NCBI RefSeq assembly: GCF_014750655.1
Contig: NZ_JABBXD010000014.1
Coordinates: 1 to 64,000, forward strand
DNA: 64,000 nucleotides
Source: Salinimonas profundi
GTDB taxonomy: Bacteria > Pseudomonadota > Gammaproteobacteria > Enterobacterales > Alteromonadaceae
Direction: 5' to 3'
Within the stretch, counting starts at the first letter, position 1, and each line of letters starts with the position of its first letter. Positions 17,573-28,882 of the stretch are shown piece by piece. The notes under the pieces were generated by a model that was not told the origin of the DNA, did no database searches, and saw only the letters and a list, made by a program, of their open reading frames with translations. The translations under genes and the position numbers were made by a program.

Positions 17573-18741
17573 AAAAGCTGATTGTATCTGTATTACTGAT
17601 AGCCGTAGTGCTTGCGGCGATATTGATTGCACCACAGGTCATCGGCGAAAAAGGCTATGTGCTGATTTCAATGGGTTCGTTGGTCATAGAAATGACCGTG
17701 GTCAGTCTGGTTATCAGCGTACTCATTGGCATTCTGATTGCCTGGGTGATCTGGCGTTTGGTAAAAGCCATCGTGCATTTGTTTTCAGGCTCATGGCAGT
17801 GGTTTGGTAGCCTGAGCCGCAATAAGCGTCGAAAGAATTTTTATCGCGGTATTCAGGCCTATGCCGAGGGTGATTTAGAAGCCTCTAAAAAAGCATTTCA
17901 GCATGCTTCTGACGGAGACTTCGATGGTGTTGATTTGCTGATTTCAGCGCAGGTAGCCCATGAAATGGGGGAATGGGATCGGTGTCAGTCTTTGCTGGGC
18001 CACGCCGCTGATTACCCCCACTCACGTGTCGCCGCTGCATTAATGCATGCACGCTTGTTGATGCTCAGACAGCAGCATGAAAAAGCGCTGTCAGTACTTG
18101 GTACACTTGATGAAGACAACGCTGAACATCCTCAGGTGGTCAAAACCAAGGCTGAATGCATGGCAGCGCTGGGGCATTGGCAGCAAATTCAGAATCATCT
18201 ACCGCAGTGGCGTCGTACGCTTAAAAAAGATGCAGTGCCCCTGGCGCAGCGTGCTGCCAAAGGTAAGTTTGCCGAGATTGCCAGTAAGCAAGGTGCCAAC
18301 GCGCTTAAACAATACTGGGAAGAATTACCTCGTAAAAAGCGCCACGATATTGCGTTTCGCGCAGCCTACGTTGAACAACTGACCGAACAGGGTATGCATC
18401 ATGATGCCGAAAACTGTCTGGTAGAGTGGCAAAGCAAAGGTCCGGAAGAGACACTGTTACCGATGTTTCGTCGTCTGAAAATGCCCAATCCGACGGCCTC
18501 TGTGAAGTTACTCGAGTCTTGGATTAAGAAGGACGATAAAAACGCCACGCTTTACTCGGTGCTGGGCGAGCTGGCCTTTAACGCTGGCGATTATTCACTT
18601 GCCGAAAGAGCATTGATGAAGGCCGTTAAACTGCGTGAGAACGCCCATGATTTGATGCTGCTGGCTGAAATCAGTGAACGTCAGAACGATAACAGCAGGG
18701 CATTAGCGTTTTATAAGCAAGGCGTGGCTGCTACTTCCTGA
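17569..18741 (+). CDS. hemY: HemY, inner-membrane TPR protein of the hem operon
   Basis: This is the gammaproteobacterial HemY (not the Gram-positive protoporphyrinogen oxidase of the same name), a membrane-anchored tetratricopeptide protein linked with late heme synthesis. Its 390 residues start with two membrane segments (about 4-24 and 40-65), then the family hallmark NKRRKNFYRGIQAYAEGDLEASKKAF, and a series of TPR helices to the end (for example LYSVLGELAFNAGDYSLAERALMKAVKL). The start overlaps the hemX stop by four bases (ATGA). A strong hairpin follows the stop. Confidence 0.93.
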   Translation: MKKLIVSVLLIAVVLAAILIAPQVIGEKGYVLISMGSLVIEMTVVSLVISVLIGILIAWVIWRLVKAIVHLFSGSWQWFGSLSRNKRRKNFYRGIQAYAEGDLEASKKAFQHASDGDFDGVDLLISAQVAHEMGEWDRCQSLLGHAADYPHSRVAAALMHARLLMLRQQHEKALSVLGTLDEDNAEHPQVVKTKAECMAALGHWQQIQNHLPQWRRTLKKDAVPLAQRAAKGKFAEIASKQGANALKQYWEELPRKKRHDIAFRAAYVEQLTEQGMHHDAENCLVEWQSKGPEETLLPMFRRLKMPNPTASVKLLESWIKKDDKNATLYSVLGELAFNAGDYSLAERALMKAVKLRENAHDLMLLAEISERQNDNSRALAFYKQGVAATS

Positions 18742-18751
18742 TTATCGCCAT

Positions 18752-18786
18752 GTGAAGGTCGGGAATAGGTTTCACCCGGCCTTCAC
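18752..18786 (+). terminator. Hairpin after hemY
   Basis: GTGAAGGTCGGG and CCCGGCCTTCAC form a 12-base stem (one G-U pair) with an 11-base loop, 11 bases past the hemY stop. It is followed by GAAAATTATT, so the U tract is poor, but the stem is long enough to be a probable end of the hem transcript. Confidence 0.6.
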
Positions 18787-18848
18787 GAAAATTATTACGA
18801 CTTTGGTTGATGTAAGTCGATAAAGGTCTTTATACTAATTGCTCATTC

Positions 18849-18938
18849 TTGTCGGAGTGCTTGTTTAACAAGCTGAGACCGCGATGCGGGATCCGTTGAA
18901 CCTGATCAGGCTAATACCTGCGAAGGGAACAAGGCGAG
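18849..18938 (+). promoter_or_regulatory. TPP riboswitch (THI element)
   Basis: The aptamer core is fully readable: the CTGAGA box at 18872-18877, ACCTGATCAGGCTAATACCTGCG at about 18900-18921 (given here as adjacent boxes ACCTGAT and AATACCTGCG), and the closing GAAGGGAACAAG. It senses thiamine pyrophosphate. It lies about 107 bases before thiC and is the expected switch for the whole thiamine operon. Confidence 0.96.
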
Positions 18939-18942
18939 TTGC

Positions 18943-20910
<1,968 letters not shown>

Positions 20911-22374
20911 ATGCGCAGCACCATTCCTGTTATATGGTGCATTGGAGGTCTGGATATCAGTGGCGGCGCCGGCTTAACCCGCGACGCCGCCACGGCCAGT
21001 GCACTTAATTGTCATGCAATGTTGGTTGCAACCACACTCAGCGCCCAGTCAATCACCCACGCACACAGTGTCATGTCACTGGCACACCATGTTGATTTGC
21101 AACTGCAGGCTGTTGCATCTCATGCTCCTGCTGCCATCAAAATTGCCGCGGTCAGCGATGACATCATCTCAGCGCTGGTACCAAGGCTCAGGGCGGTTAA
21201 GCAACAGACAGATTATGTGCCGGTAATCTGGGATCCGGTGTTACGTACCTCTGCCGGATCCACCTTAGGCACGCTGAGCGAAGCGTCTGTTAAGCAGCTG
21301 CTTGCTGTTGTTGATGTCGTGACACCGAATGATACAGAAATGACGATGCTCTCGAATCAGACTGAGGCGGGTAACGCCGCAGACTGGTTTATCGCCCATG
21401 GCGCCAAAGCTGTGGTGATAAAAGGCGGCCACCGGGCAGATGAACGTGCCACCGATAAGCTGTTTACCGGTTCAGCGCAATGGGATTTCTCAAGTCAATG
21501 GCATCCCGGATCTTTGCGTGGAACAGGCTGTATGTTTGCAACCGCCGTAGCAAGCTTTATGGCTCGTGATTACATATGTGAAGATGCGGTATGCCTGGCT
21601 AAAGCTTTGATTAATCAGGCGTTTCGGACCAGACAACATATCGCAGCGGACACCAGTGTTGCCGGCGTTATCACATGGCCAGAGCACAGTGACGACTTTC
21701 CTGATGTCAGGCTCAACGAGGAGACCTCTTTTACCGCACCTTTTGCACAATTGAGACATAAAACCCCCGGTCTCTACCCGGTGGTCAGTTCCTGTGAATG
21801 GCTTGAGCTGGTGTTAAACGCCGGCGTTCATATTGCGCAGCTTCGAATTAAAAACGCGGCGACACCAGACTTAAATAAACACATTCAGCATGCTGTTGCG
21901 CTGGGCAAGCACTATAACGCGCAGGTCTTTATAAACGACCACTGGCAGCTGGCAATAGAGCATGGCGCATATGGCGTGCACCTGGGTCAGGAGGATCTGG
22001 CGCATGCCGATTTACAGGCGATTGCCAATGCCGGCTTACGTCTGGGCATCTCCACCCACGGCTATGCGGAATTATGCCGGGCATTGGCACTATCCCCCTC
22101 TTATGTGGCGCTGGGTCATGTTTTTGCCACGAAGACCAAGCAAATGCCGTCCGTGCCCCAGGGATTAAAAAGACTGGCCAGTTACCGTAAGTTGTGTGGC
22201 GACATGCCCAGCGTCGCCATCGGCGGGATAAGTCAGGCGCAGGTTGAAAAAGTGTGGGCTACCGGCGTCAGCAGCGTAGCCATGGTTAGCGCTATCACCG
22301 ACTCACCGGATCCTTCTCAGACCATTGTTGAGATCCAGCACTTGTTGCGGCAATCAGGAGCCAGTGATGACTGA
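20911..22374 (+). CDS. Fused HMP(-P) kinase and thiamine-phosphate synthase (ThiD-ThiE)
   Basis: A two-domain enzyme of 487 residues. The N-terminal part (about 1-255) is ThiD-like: CIGGLDISGGAGLTRDA, DPVLRTSAGS, VTPNDTEMTML, VVIKGGHR and the catalytic-site HPGSLRGTGCMFATAVASFMA. It phosphorylates HMP-P to HMP-PP. The C-terminal part (about 285-480) is ThiE-like: LYPVVSS, IAQLRIKNA, VFINDHWQLAIEHGAYGVHLGQEDL, GISTHGYAEL, YVALGHVFATKTK and AIGGIS. It joins HMP-PP with the thiazole phosphate. The kinase half is a divergent type (GGLDISGGAG in place of AGSDSGGGAG), as seen in other fused marine versions. It directly abuts thiC and overlaps thiF by eight bases. Confidence 0.93.
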   Translation: MRSTIPVIWCIGGLDISGGAGLTRDAATASALNCHAMLVATTLSAQSITHAHSVMSLAHHVDLQLQAVASHAPAAIKIAAVSDDIISALVPRLRAVKQQTDYVPVIWDPVLRTSAGSTLGTLSEASVKQLLAVVDVVTPNDTEMTMLSNQTEAGNAADWFIAHGAKAVVIKGGHRADERATDKLFTGSAQWDFSSQWHPGSLRGTGCMFATAVASFMARDYICEDAVCLAKALINQAFRTRQHIAADTSVAGVITWPEHSDDFPDVRLNEETSFTAPFAQLRHKTPGLYPVVSSCEWLELVLNAGVHIAQLRIKNAATPDLNKHIQHAVALGKHYNAQVFINDHWQLAIEHGAYGVHLGQEDLAHADLQAIANAGLRLGISTHGYAELCRALALSPSYVALGHVFATKTKQMPSVPQGLKRLASYRKLCGDMPSVAIGGISQAQVEKVWATGVSSVAMVSAITDSPDPSQTIVEIQHLLRQSGASDD

Positions 22375-23108
22375 TTCGAAATGGTTTTCGCGGTATAGCC
22401 GACAACTGCTGATTGATGATTTTGATGACACGCATCAGCAAAAGCTGGCGCAGGCCAGCATCGTCATTATTGGTATGGGTGGCCTTGGCTGCGCTGCCGC
22501 CATGCATCTTGCTGCAAGCGGGATTGGCACTCTCAGTTTGATTGACCCTGATAGTGTCGCGCTGAGCAACCTGCCGCGCCAGACGCTTTATACCGAAGCT
22601 GACGTTGGTGAACCGAAAGTGCAGTGCGCCCGGGCTCGACTCAATGCGAACAACGCCCACTGTAAAATCAGCATCTTCGAGCAACCAGCACAGGATGAAA
22701 GCTTGCAGGCAGTATTTGCAGCATCCGATCTGATACTGGATTGCACCGATAATGCAGAAGCAAGACGCTATATCAGCAAGCAGGCCAGGCACTTCCAAAA
22801 GCCGCTGTTAAGCGCTGCCGCCTGGCCAGCAGGCCCACGTCATTCCTTTTCACTGGAATAACGATGCAAGTTGCTATGGCTGTCTGCATGCACTGGACGC
22901 GACACCAGAGGCATCGTGCTTATCTCACGGTATTCTCGGCCCGGTGGTGGCGATTGCCGGTACGTATCAGGCATTACTGGCTATCAATTTTATTACGCAT
23001 CGTCATGCTCTGCCGTGGGGAATGCTGATGCAGTTTTGTGGCCGCAGCCTGACCTGGAAACATCTGCGCTTGCCACAGGCCGCAGACTGTCCGATCTGTC
23101 AGGAATAA
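22367..23108 (+). pseudogene. thiF: thiF, ThiS adenylyltransferase, split by a one-base frameshift
   Basis: ThiF adenylates the C-terminus of the sulfur carrier ThiS. Reading from ATG 22367 (overlapping the thiDE stop) gives RYSRQLLIDDF, the nucleotide-binding VIIGMGGLGCAAAMHL and LILDCTDNAEAR, then runs out of frame: after HSFSLE it stops at 22861, residue 164. In the +1 frame the protein resumes with WNNDASCYGCLHALDA and continues to CPICQE and a stop at 23108, restoring the CxxC...CxxC zinc site and the family length (about 246 residues). The shift can be placed at the T4 run 22847-22850; removing one T joins both halves as HSFHWNNDASCYGC. Either the gene is inactive, it is read by frameshifting, or the assembly has an indel error. 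Confidence 0.88.
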
Positions 23109-23111
23109 ATC

Positions 23112-23312
23112 ATGAATATTACGATAAACGACACCCCGTATACCCTCACGGAGCCAACCAGTCTGGATGCTATTCCACAGATAATATCGTTGCCAAAAGA
23201 CGCACTGGCACTGGCGGTAAACCAGTGTATTGTCCATCGCGAAAACTGGGCGAAAACCGTCCTGCAGGATGGTGATCATATCGATGCATTTACTGTTGTT
23301 GCCGGAGGATAA
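23112..23312 (+). CDS. thiS: Sulfur carrier protein ThiS
   Basis: ThiS carries the thiocarboxylate sulfur used to build the thiazole ring. The 66-residue ubiquitin-like protein ends in the required Gly-Gly (TVVAGG), which ThiF adenylates. The N-terminus MNITINDTPYTL and the central ALAVNQCIVHRENWAKTVLQDGDHIDAFT match the family. It begins three bases after the (frame-restored) thiF stop and is followed three bases later by thiG, so it is clearly part of the operon. Confidence 0.95.
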   Translation: MNITINDTPYTLTEPTSLDAIPQIISLPKDALALAVNQCIVHRENWAKTVLQDGDHIDAFTVVAGG

Positions 23313-23315
23313 TCA

Positions 23316-24083
23316 GTGCTTACCATTCATGATAAAACCTTTTCATCGCGCTTGTTTACCGGTACCGGTAAGTTTTCCTCGCCCTCGCTAATGCAACAGG
23401 CCATTTCTGCCAGCGGCAGCCAGCTGGTCACGGTGGCCATGAAGCGCGTTTCAGATAACAGGCAGGCGGATCCCACTCTGGCTGCGTTAAACGAACTGAA
23501 TGTTACATTGCTCCCTAACACATCAGGGGCACGCAATGCACAGGAAGCCGTATACGCCGCCAGGATTGGTCGTTCGTTACTTGGAACAGACTGGGTAAAA
23601 CTGGAGATTCACCCGGATCAACGCTATTTGCTGCCCGACTCCACTGAAACGCTTAAAGCTGCCGAACAACTGGTTGCCGATGGATTCGTCGTTTTGCCCT
23701 ATTGCAGCGCTGACCCGGTATTGTGTAAACGACTTGAGGAAGTCGGGTGTGCGGCAGTCATGCCCCTTGGTGCTCCCATAGGGTCAAATCAGGGATTACT
23801 TACCGCACCGTTTTTAACCATTATTATTGAGCAGGCTGGTGTACCGGTGATTGTTGATGCGGGTATTGGAAAACCCAGTGAAGCCATGGCCGCGATGGAA
23901 ATGGGGGTAGATGCGGTGCTGGTAAACAGTGCCATCGCCAGCGCCCGGGCGCCCGTGGCAATGGCAACAGCGTTCGCTCAGGCTGTGAAAACCGGGCGGA
24001 CAGCGTTTGAAGCGGGTCTGGGACGCGTAACAACACAAGCCAACTCATCAAGTCCGCTAACGGGCTTTCTGGACGCATTATGA
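23316..24083 (+). CDS. thiG: Thiazole synthase
   Basis: ThiG condenses 1-deoxy-D-xylulose 5-phosphate, dehydroglycine and ThiS-thiocarboxylate to thiazole phosphate. The 255-residue TIM-barrel protein starts at a GTG three bases after thiS, with GGAGG (the end of thiS) as its ribosome site. It shows [19 protein letters not shown] (variant of the usual TVALRR), [15 protein letters not shown], the Schiff-base lysine in [25 protein letters not shown], and [32 protein letters not shown]. The stop overlaps the thiH start (ATGA). Confidence 0.96.
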   Translation: MLTIHDKTFSSRLFTGTGKFSSPSLMQQAISASGSQLVTVAMKRVSDNRQADPTLAALNELNVTLLPNTSGARNAQEAVYAARIGRSLLGTDWVKLEIHPDQRYLLPDSTETLKAAEQLVADGFVVLPYCSADPVLCKRLEEVGCAAVMPLGAPIGSNQGLLTAPFLTIIIEQAGVPVIVDAGIGKPSEAMAAMEMGVDAVLVNSAIASARAPVAMATAFAQAVKTGRTAFEAGLGRVTTQANSSSPLTGFLDAL

Positions 24084-25195
24084 CGCCGGTAGCAGATACA
24101 CTCAGAAAGGTAGATTGGGAGAGCGTCAGCATGACGATTCCAGCCAAAACCCCGCAGCAGGTAGAGCAGGCGTTAGCAGCGCAGCAGCCTGACATTAACG
24201 ATTTTATGGCCCTGATATCCCCTGCCGCCGAGGCTTACCTGGAACCCATGGCAGCAAAAGCACAGCAGCTTACCCGTCGGCATTTTGGTAATACCATGTC
24301 GATGTTTGTTCCTCTGTATCTGTCAAACCTGTGCGCCAACGAATGCACCTACTGCGGGTTTACCATGAGTAATCGCATTCGCCGCAAAACGCTATCGATG
24401 GATGAGATAGCTCGAGAAGCTGAAGCTATACGGAAAATGGGCTTTCGGCACCTGCTACTGGTCACCGGCGAGCATGAAACCAAAGTGGGCCTGCCCTACT
24501 TTCTTGAAGCGCTGACCGTGTTACGACCTTACTTTGATTATCTGATGCTGGAAGTTCAGCCGTTAGACACTGCTGAATACCAACAACTGCAAAACGCGGG
24601 GATTGATGGCGTACTGGTATATCAGGAAACCTATCATCGCCGCCGCTATGCACAGTATCATTTGCGCGGCAATAAAAAGGATTTTGACTGGCGACTGGAA
24701 ACCAGCGACCGCCTCGGCCAGGCACAGATGCAAAAAATAGGCGTCGGCGCGCTGCTTGGTCTGGCCGACTGGCGCACCGACAGTACCTTTGCCGCCCTGC
24801 ACAACGCACTGATCCACAAACATTACTGGCGCTCGCGATGTGCCATGGCCTTTCCGCGATTACGCCCCTGTGAAGGCGGTGAGGCCGCCGCTTCAATGAT
24901 TAGCGATAAACAACTGGTGCAACTGATTTGCGCCCACCGGATCATGCACCCGCAGACCGAGCTTTCGCTCTCCACCCGTGAATCAGCATATTTTCGTGAT
25001 AATGTGGCTCGGCTGGGCATTACCAGCATGTCAGCCGCCTCTCAAACACAGCCCGGGGGCTACAGTGAACACACCAGGCAGCTTAGTCAGTTCGATACAG
25101 AAGATCGCCGCTCTGCCACTGAGGTAGCCCATGCATTGATGCAGCAAGGGCTGGAACCGGTCTGGCAGGACTGGCTGTCCGGATTCAGTGGTTGA
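24080..25195 (+). CDS. thiH: 2-iminoacetate synthase (tyrosine lyase), radical SAM
   Basis: ThiH cleaves tyrosine to dehydroglycine for ThiG using a 4Fe-4S cluster and SAM. The 371-residue protein has the cluster motif [10 protein letters not shown] (Cys-x3-Cys-x2-Cys) near residue 90, the family blocks [56 protein letters not shown], and ends with the [11 protein letters not shown] and LEPVWQDW segments. Length agrees with E. coli ThiH (377). It closes the thi operon. Its presence, not ThiO, means this operon uses the anaerobic-type tyrosine route. Confidence 0.96.
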   Translation: MTPVADTLRKVDWESVSMTIPAKTPQQVEQALAAQQPDINDFMALISPAAEAYLEPMAAKAQQLTRRHFGNTMSMFVPLYLSNLCANECTYCGFTMSNRIRRKTLSMDEIAREAEAIRKMGFRHLLLVTGEHETKVGLPYFLEALTVLRPYFDYLMLEVQPLDTAEYQQLQNAGIDGVLVYQETYHRRRYAQYHLRGNKKDFDWRLETSDRLGQAQMQKIGVGALLGLADWRTDSTFAALHNALIHKHYWRSRCAMAFPRLRPCEGGEAAASMISDKQLVQLICAHRIMHPQTELSLSTRESAYFRDNVARLGITSMSAASQTQPGGYSEHTRQLSQFDTEDRRSATEVAHALMQQGLEPVWQDWLSGFSG

Positions 25196-25248
25196 CCTGA
25201 CGATATGACTGCCTGATTATAGCAATATCTATCTTGGCCGGAGGCGTC

Positions 25249-26103
25249 ATGCGTTTTTCAGTCGACACTTACTACGCGTTTACCCGTCGGGGCGCTGGTG
25301 GTAATCCCGCTGGTGTTTGCCTGTGTGATGCCTTTCCCGACGATACCAGCATGCTGGCGATAGCCAAACGAATGGGATTTTCTGAAACTGTCTTTGCTAC
25401 CCGGTTTGCCGAAGGTTTTAGGGTGCGATACTTTTCACCCGCCGCGGAGGTGGCATTTTGCGGACACGCCACCCTGGCGCTCGGCAAAGCACTGGCTAAG
25501 AAATATGGCGATGGTGATTTCGCACTGCAGCTCAACAATGCCCATATTGATGTCAGCTGTACAGGCGCTACAGCCACGTTGTGCAGTCCGCCCGCCTCAT
25601 CCAAACCACTCGACAGGGATATCCTGAGCCGCTATCTGACAATATGCCAACTTACGGATAAAGATCTGGCGATCTCCCTGCCTTGCGGGCTGGCCTTTGC
25701 AGGCAACCACCACCTTATACTTCCGCTACGTTCAGGCAGCGAGGTAGACAAGGTGTCCTATGATTTTGACGCTGCAAAGGCGCAAATGCTTAAAGACAAT
25801 ATCCTGACGCTGGTGCCGCTGTATGTCTCCGGTAGCGAAGTCTATATGAGAAATCTGTTTGCAGCCGGTGATGTATATGAAGATCCGGCAACCGGTGCGG
25901 CGGCTGCAGCAATAAGCGGCTACTTACGCGATCACAATGTATTGAAATACAACAGCGACGGTTATGCCACCCTGTCCTTTAAGCAAGGTGATGCCATGGG
26001 TCAGCCCTGTTCACTGAGCGCGTTGCTTTCATCCACGCCAGACACCTCTGTGCATGTCAGTGGTGAGGTTGTTGGCCCAATAAGTGACCCGGTTATAATC
26101 TAA
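25249..26103 (+). CDS. PhzF-family isomerase-like protein
   Basis: A 284-residue protein of the PhzF/diaminopimelate-epimerase fold. N-terminal landmarks are DTYYAFTRRGAGGNPAGVCLCD and MGFSETVFA with the conserved Glu at the catalytic position, then RYFSPAAEVAFCGHATLALG and late EDPATGAAAAAISGYL. The start at 25249 has GGAGG four bases upstream; an upstream in-frame TTG is less likely. Most bacterial members have no known substrate. It lies 53 bases past thiH on the same strand, and co-transcription with the thi genes is possible but there is no functional link I can name. Confidence 0.85.
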   Translation: MRFSVDTYYAFTRRGAGGNPAGVCLCDAFPDDTSMLAIAKRMGFSETVFATRFAEGFRVRYFSPAAEVAFCGHATLALGKALAKKYGDGDFALQLNNAHIDVSCTGATATLCSPPASSKPLDRDILSRYLTICQLTDKDLAISLPCGLAFAGNHHLILPLRSGSEVDKVSYDFDAAKAQMLKDNILTLVPLYVSGSEVYMRNLFAAGDVYEDPATGAAAAAISGYLRDHNVLKYNSDGYATLSFKQGDAMGQPCSLSALLSSTPDTSVHVSGEVVGPISDPVII

Positions 26104-26188
26104 ATATTATTTAATTCGGTAGCTAACTGTATGCATAAGTAAAGCGACAGACGTTTGCTGTCCAGACAGGTATCTTTAGCCACCGAGT

Positions 26189-27496
26189 ATGATTGAAGCC
26201 AGAATCTATCTTTACATTCTTTTCGGCGTAGCGATTATTGCAGCTGTTGCGCTGGAGAATCGGCTGCGCCACAGCCTGATCCCCTTTCCGTTGGTCTATG
26301 TTCTGCTGGGCTGGGGCATGTTCAGCCTGCCTCTTGGGTTGCCATCAATTGACTTTTTAAACAATGATACGCATTCATTATTTGGTGAGTACCTGACAGA
26401 GTTCCTGGTCATCGCATCCCTTAGCGCCGCCGGCACCGCGATAGACCGGCCGTTTTCGGTACGCTGCTGGAACCAGGTGTGGCCACTCCTTCTGATCACA
26501 ATGCCGTTAAGCATCATTATGGTGGCACTTTTTGGCTGGTACGGGATGGGCCTGACGGCGGCATCTGCCATTTTACTGGGGGCGGTATTAAGCCCCACCG
26601 ACCCGGTGTTGGCAGGCTCGGTACAGGTCGGCCCGCCCGGTGAATCCAACCGTAACGATATCCGTTTTAGTCTGACCGTGGAGGCTGGCGCCAACGATGG
26701 TCTGGCGTTTCCCTTTGTGCATTTAGCCATTGCGGCGGTCGGTATGGCATCACTGGGTAACTGGACCATGCAATGGGCGCTGGAAGATGTATTGTGGCGC
26801 GTAGGTGCCGGCCTTGCTGCTGGCTACATTTTCGGAAAATTTGGCGCCTGGTATTTGTTTACCTACCTGGCCAAACAGGAAGATGAAACCAGCGCGCAGA
26901 ATCACCCGCTTTCCTATAGCAGTGAAGGCGTGGTAACACTGGGCGCACTGCTTTGTTCCTACGGCATGGCTGAAGCCATTCATGGCTATGGTTTCCTGGC
27001 AGTTTTTGTCGGCGCGGTTACTACGAAGCAGGCCCAGCCTGACCACGGTTACCACACTAAAGCGCATTCTTTTATGGAACAGATCGAGCGTGTACTACTG
27101 GTGATTATTTTGCTCATTCTTGGCGCCTTTGTTGCGCGCGGTGCGCTGGATGATCTTACCTGGCAGGGTGCACTACTGGGTGTGCTCATTGTATTTTTAA
27201 TCCGCCCGCTGGCCGGCATGATTGGCCAGGCCCGGTGCGATTTCCCAACCTTCGGCAGGCTGACAATTGCCTTTATGGGTGTGCGTGGCATCGGCTCACT
27301 CTACTATTTATTGTATGGTCAAAACCACGGGCAATTTGGCGACATCTCCGTTATCTGGTCGGCAGTGATGTTCACCGTACTGCTGTCCATTGTTGTCCAC
27401 GGTGTTGCCGCGCCTCTTCTTATGGCTAAAGCTGAACGTAAAGCCGCCCACACGTTCAGAGAGAAGACATTTGTTGAGGGCGTGAAAGGCGATTAG
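26189..27496 (+). CDS. Sodium/proton antiporter, CPA1 (NhaP-like) family
   Basis: A 435-residue integral membrane protein with about 12 hydrophobic segments. The CPA1 signature region is readable: GAVLSPTDPVLAGSVQVG in the middle with the ion-binding-type DP pair, then EAGANDGLAFPFV (Asn-Asp motif of electroneutral antiporters), and a late FMGVRGIGSLYYLLY segment with the conserved Arg. It exchanges cytosolic Na+ or K+ for H+ across the inner membrane; ion choice cannot be told. There is no C-terminal regulatory domain of note. It has 85 bases before it and 159 after it, suggesting a single-gene unit. Confidence 0.88.
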   Translation: MIEARIYLYILFGVAIIAAVALENRLRHSLIPFPLVYVLLGWGMFSLPLGLPSIDFLNNDTHSLFGEYLTEFLVIASLSAAGTAIDRPFSVRCWNQVWPLLLITMPLSIIMVALFGWYGMGLTAASAILLGAVLSPTDPVLAGSVQVGPPGESNRNDIRFSLTVEAGANDGLAFPFVHLAIAAVGMASLGNWTMQWALEDVLWRVGAGLAAGYIFGKFGAWYLFTYLAKQEDETSAQNHPLSYSSEGVVTLGALLCSYGMAEAIHGYGFLAVFVGAVTTKQAQPDHGYHTKAHSFMEQIERVLLVIILLILGAFVARGALDDLTWQGALLGVLIVFLIRPLAGMIGQARCDFPTFGRLTIAFMGVRGIGSLYYLLYGQNHGQFGDISVIWSAVMFTVLLSIVVHGVAAPLLMAKAERKAAHTFREKTFVEGVKGD

Positions 27497-27655
27497 GACC
27501 ACAAAAAACTATAATTTTTCGCGCTATTTTGCCTTAGATTTTTTGATGCAAAAAAAGTAAAAAATTGCGTTGTATTATTCAGACTTCAACTCTACAATCC
27601 GCCGGAATTTTAACCACATGGCGCAATCGTCGCCATCAAAAAAGTAGAGTAGTAC

Positions 27656-28882
27656 GTGGATACCCTTGAGTTCATTCAGATACGAAAATTTATCGTTAAG
27701 CTGGGCAAAATGCTGCATAAGTACGGAACCCCGGCTTTTCGTCTGGAAGCGTATCTGACTGAGGTAGCGACCTATCTTGGGGTTCGCTCAGCGTTTATTT
27801 CCACACCCACCTCGCTGACCTTCGTACTGTGGAGCGACCGCCACGAAGATGAATACAACTCTGCGGTGCGCTTGCAACCGGGAGAGCTGGATCTTAATGC
27901 ACTATCGCGCACTGACGAGTTAGCTTTTGCGTTACTGTCCGGCAAGTTATCGCTGTCTGAAGCCGATAAGAAGCTGGATGAGATTGATGCGATGCCCAGC
28001 CCCTATGGCAAACTCATCACCTTTTGTGCGTTCGGTCTGGCAACCAGCGCCTTTGCCATGCTGATGGGCGCCAGCGTATCGGAAATTGCCTGGTCCGGCT
28101 TACTGGGTTTACTGACCTATATCTGGTGCTTGTGGGCAACCCGGTCAAAACGCGTCAATCTGATGCTGGAGCCGGTCACTGCTTTTGTTTCCGGTCTGGC
28201 GACCAGCGCTATTGGCAGCTTTTTAGATCCGGGGATCAATATCCCATTGATAGTGCTCTCGTCAGTCATCATTTTGGTGCCTGGTCTGGCCCTGACCATG
28301 GGCTTGGCAGAACTGGCCTCCCGCAATATGGTCTCAGGGACGGCGCGGGTGATGGATGCACTGATGCAGTTATTTAAACTGTATTTTGGCGCCTTTTTAG
28401 GTGTCGCCAGTGGCTTTGCCCTGTTTGGCGCCAATAATTATGAGCCGGCCCCCTCATTGCCTTACTGGGCCACCTGGTTATCAGTGCTGTTACTGTGTAT
28501 TGCATTGATCGCGATTTTTCGCACGCGTCCGAAGCATATCATCTGGGGCATACTTGCCTCCTTCGTGGCTTATGGCGCCACCGTAGGCAGCTCTCAGTTT
28601 ATGGACCAAAATGTAGCTACGTTTATCGGTGCGTTTGCGCTGGGTGTTTTTTCCAATGTATTCACTCGCGTTGCCAACCAGCCAGCGACCATTGTCAGTA
28701 TGCACGGTTTGATTGTGTTAGTCCCCGGCTCTAAAACCTATATCGGTCTTAACTCTTTCATTTCCGGTCAAAATTTTGTTCAGGCCGACCACATTGGACA
28801 AGATGTTTTCCTGATCTTCATGTCACTGGTGGCCGGGCTGATTTTCGCTAACGTGGTGATGCCAACCAAAAAAGCCCTTTAA
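27656..28882 (+). CDS. ThrE-like threonine/serine exporter family protein
   Basis: A 408-residue membrane protein combining a DUF1212-like N-terminal half (soluble start KFIVKLGKMLHKYGTPAFRLEAYL, then membrane helices from about residue 120) and a second membrane half (PYWATWLSVLLLC onward). The family includes Corynebacterium ThrE, which exports threonine and serine. Motifs include the amphipathic YGTPAFRLE region and GLIVLVPGSKTYIGLNS near the end. The start is a GTG at 27656; its ribosome site is weak. It ends at the base adjacent to the end of the convergent ycjF gene, with no spacer. Confidence 0.82.
   Translation: MDTLEFIQIRKFIVKLGKMLHKYGTPAFRLEAYLTEVATYLGVRSAFISTPTSLTFVLWSDRHEDEYNSAVRLQPGELDLNALSRTDELAFALLSGKLSLSEADKKLDEIDAMPSPYGKLITFCAFGLATSAFAMLMGASVSEIAWSGLLGLLTYIWCLWATRSKRVNLMLEPVTAFVSGLATSAIGSFLDPGINIPLIVLSSVIILVPGLALTMGLAELASRNMVSGTARVMDALMQLFKLYFGAFLGVASGFALFGANNYEPAPSLPYWATWLSVLLLCIALIAIFRTRPKHIIWGILASFVAYGATVGSSQFMDQNVATFIGAFALGVFSNVFTRVANQPATIVSMHGLIVLVPGSKTYIGLNSFISGQNFVQADHIGQDVFLIFMSLVAGLIFANVVMPTKKAL

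Noticed and set aside
22871-23275. Plus-strand frame of 134 codons after the thiF break
   Set aside because: It is the wrong frame for the thiF tail and overlaps thiS. The true continuation of thiF is the frame with CYGC and CPIC ending at 23108.
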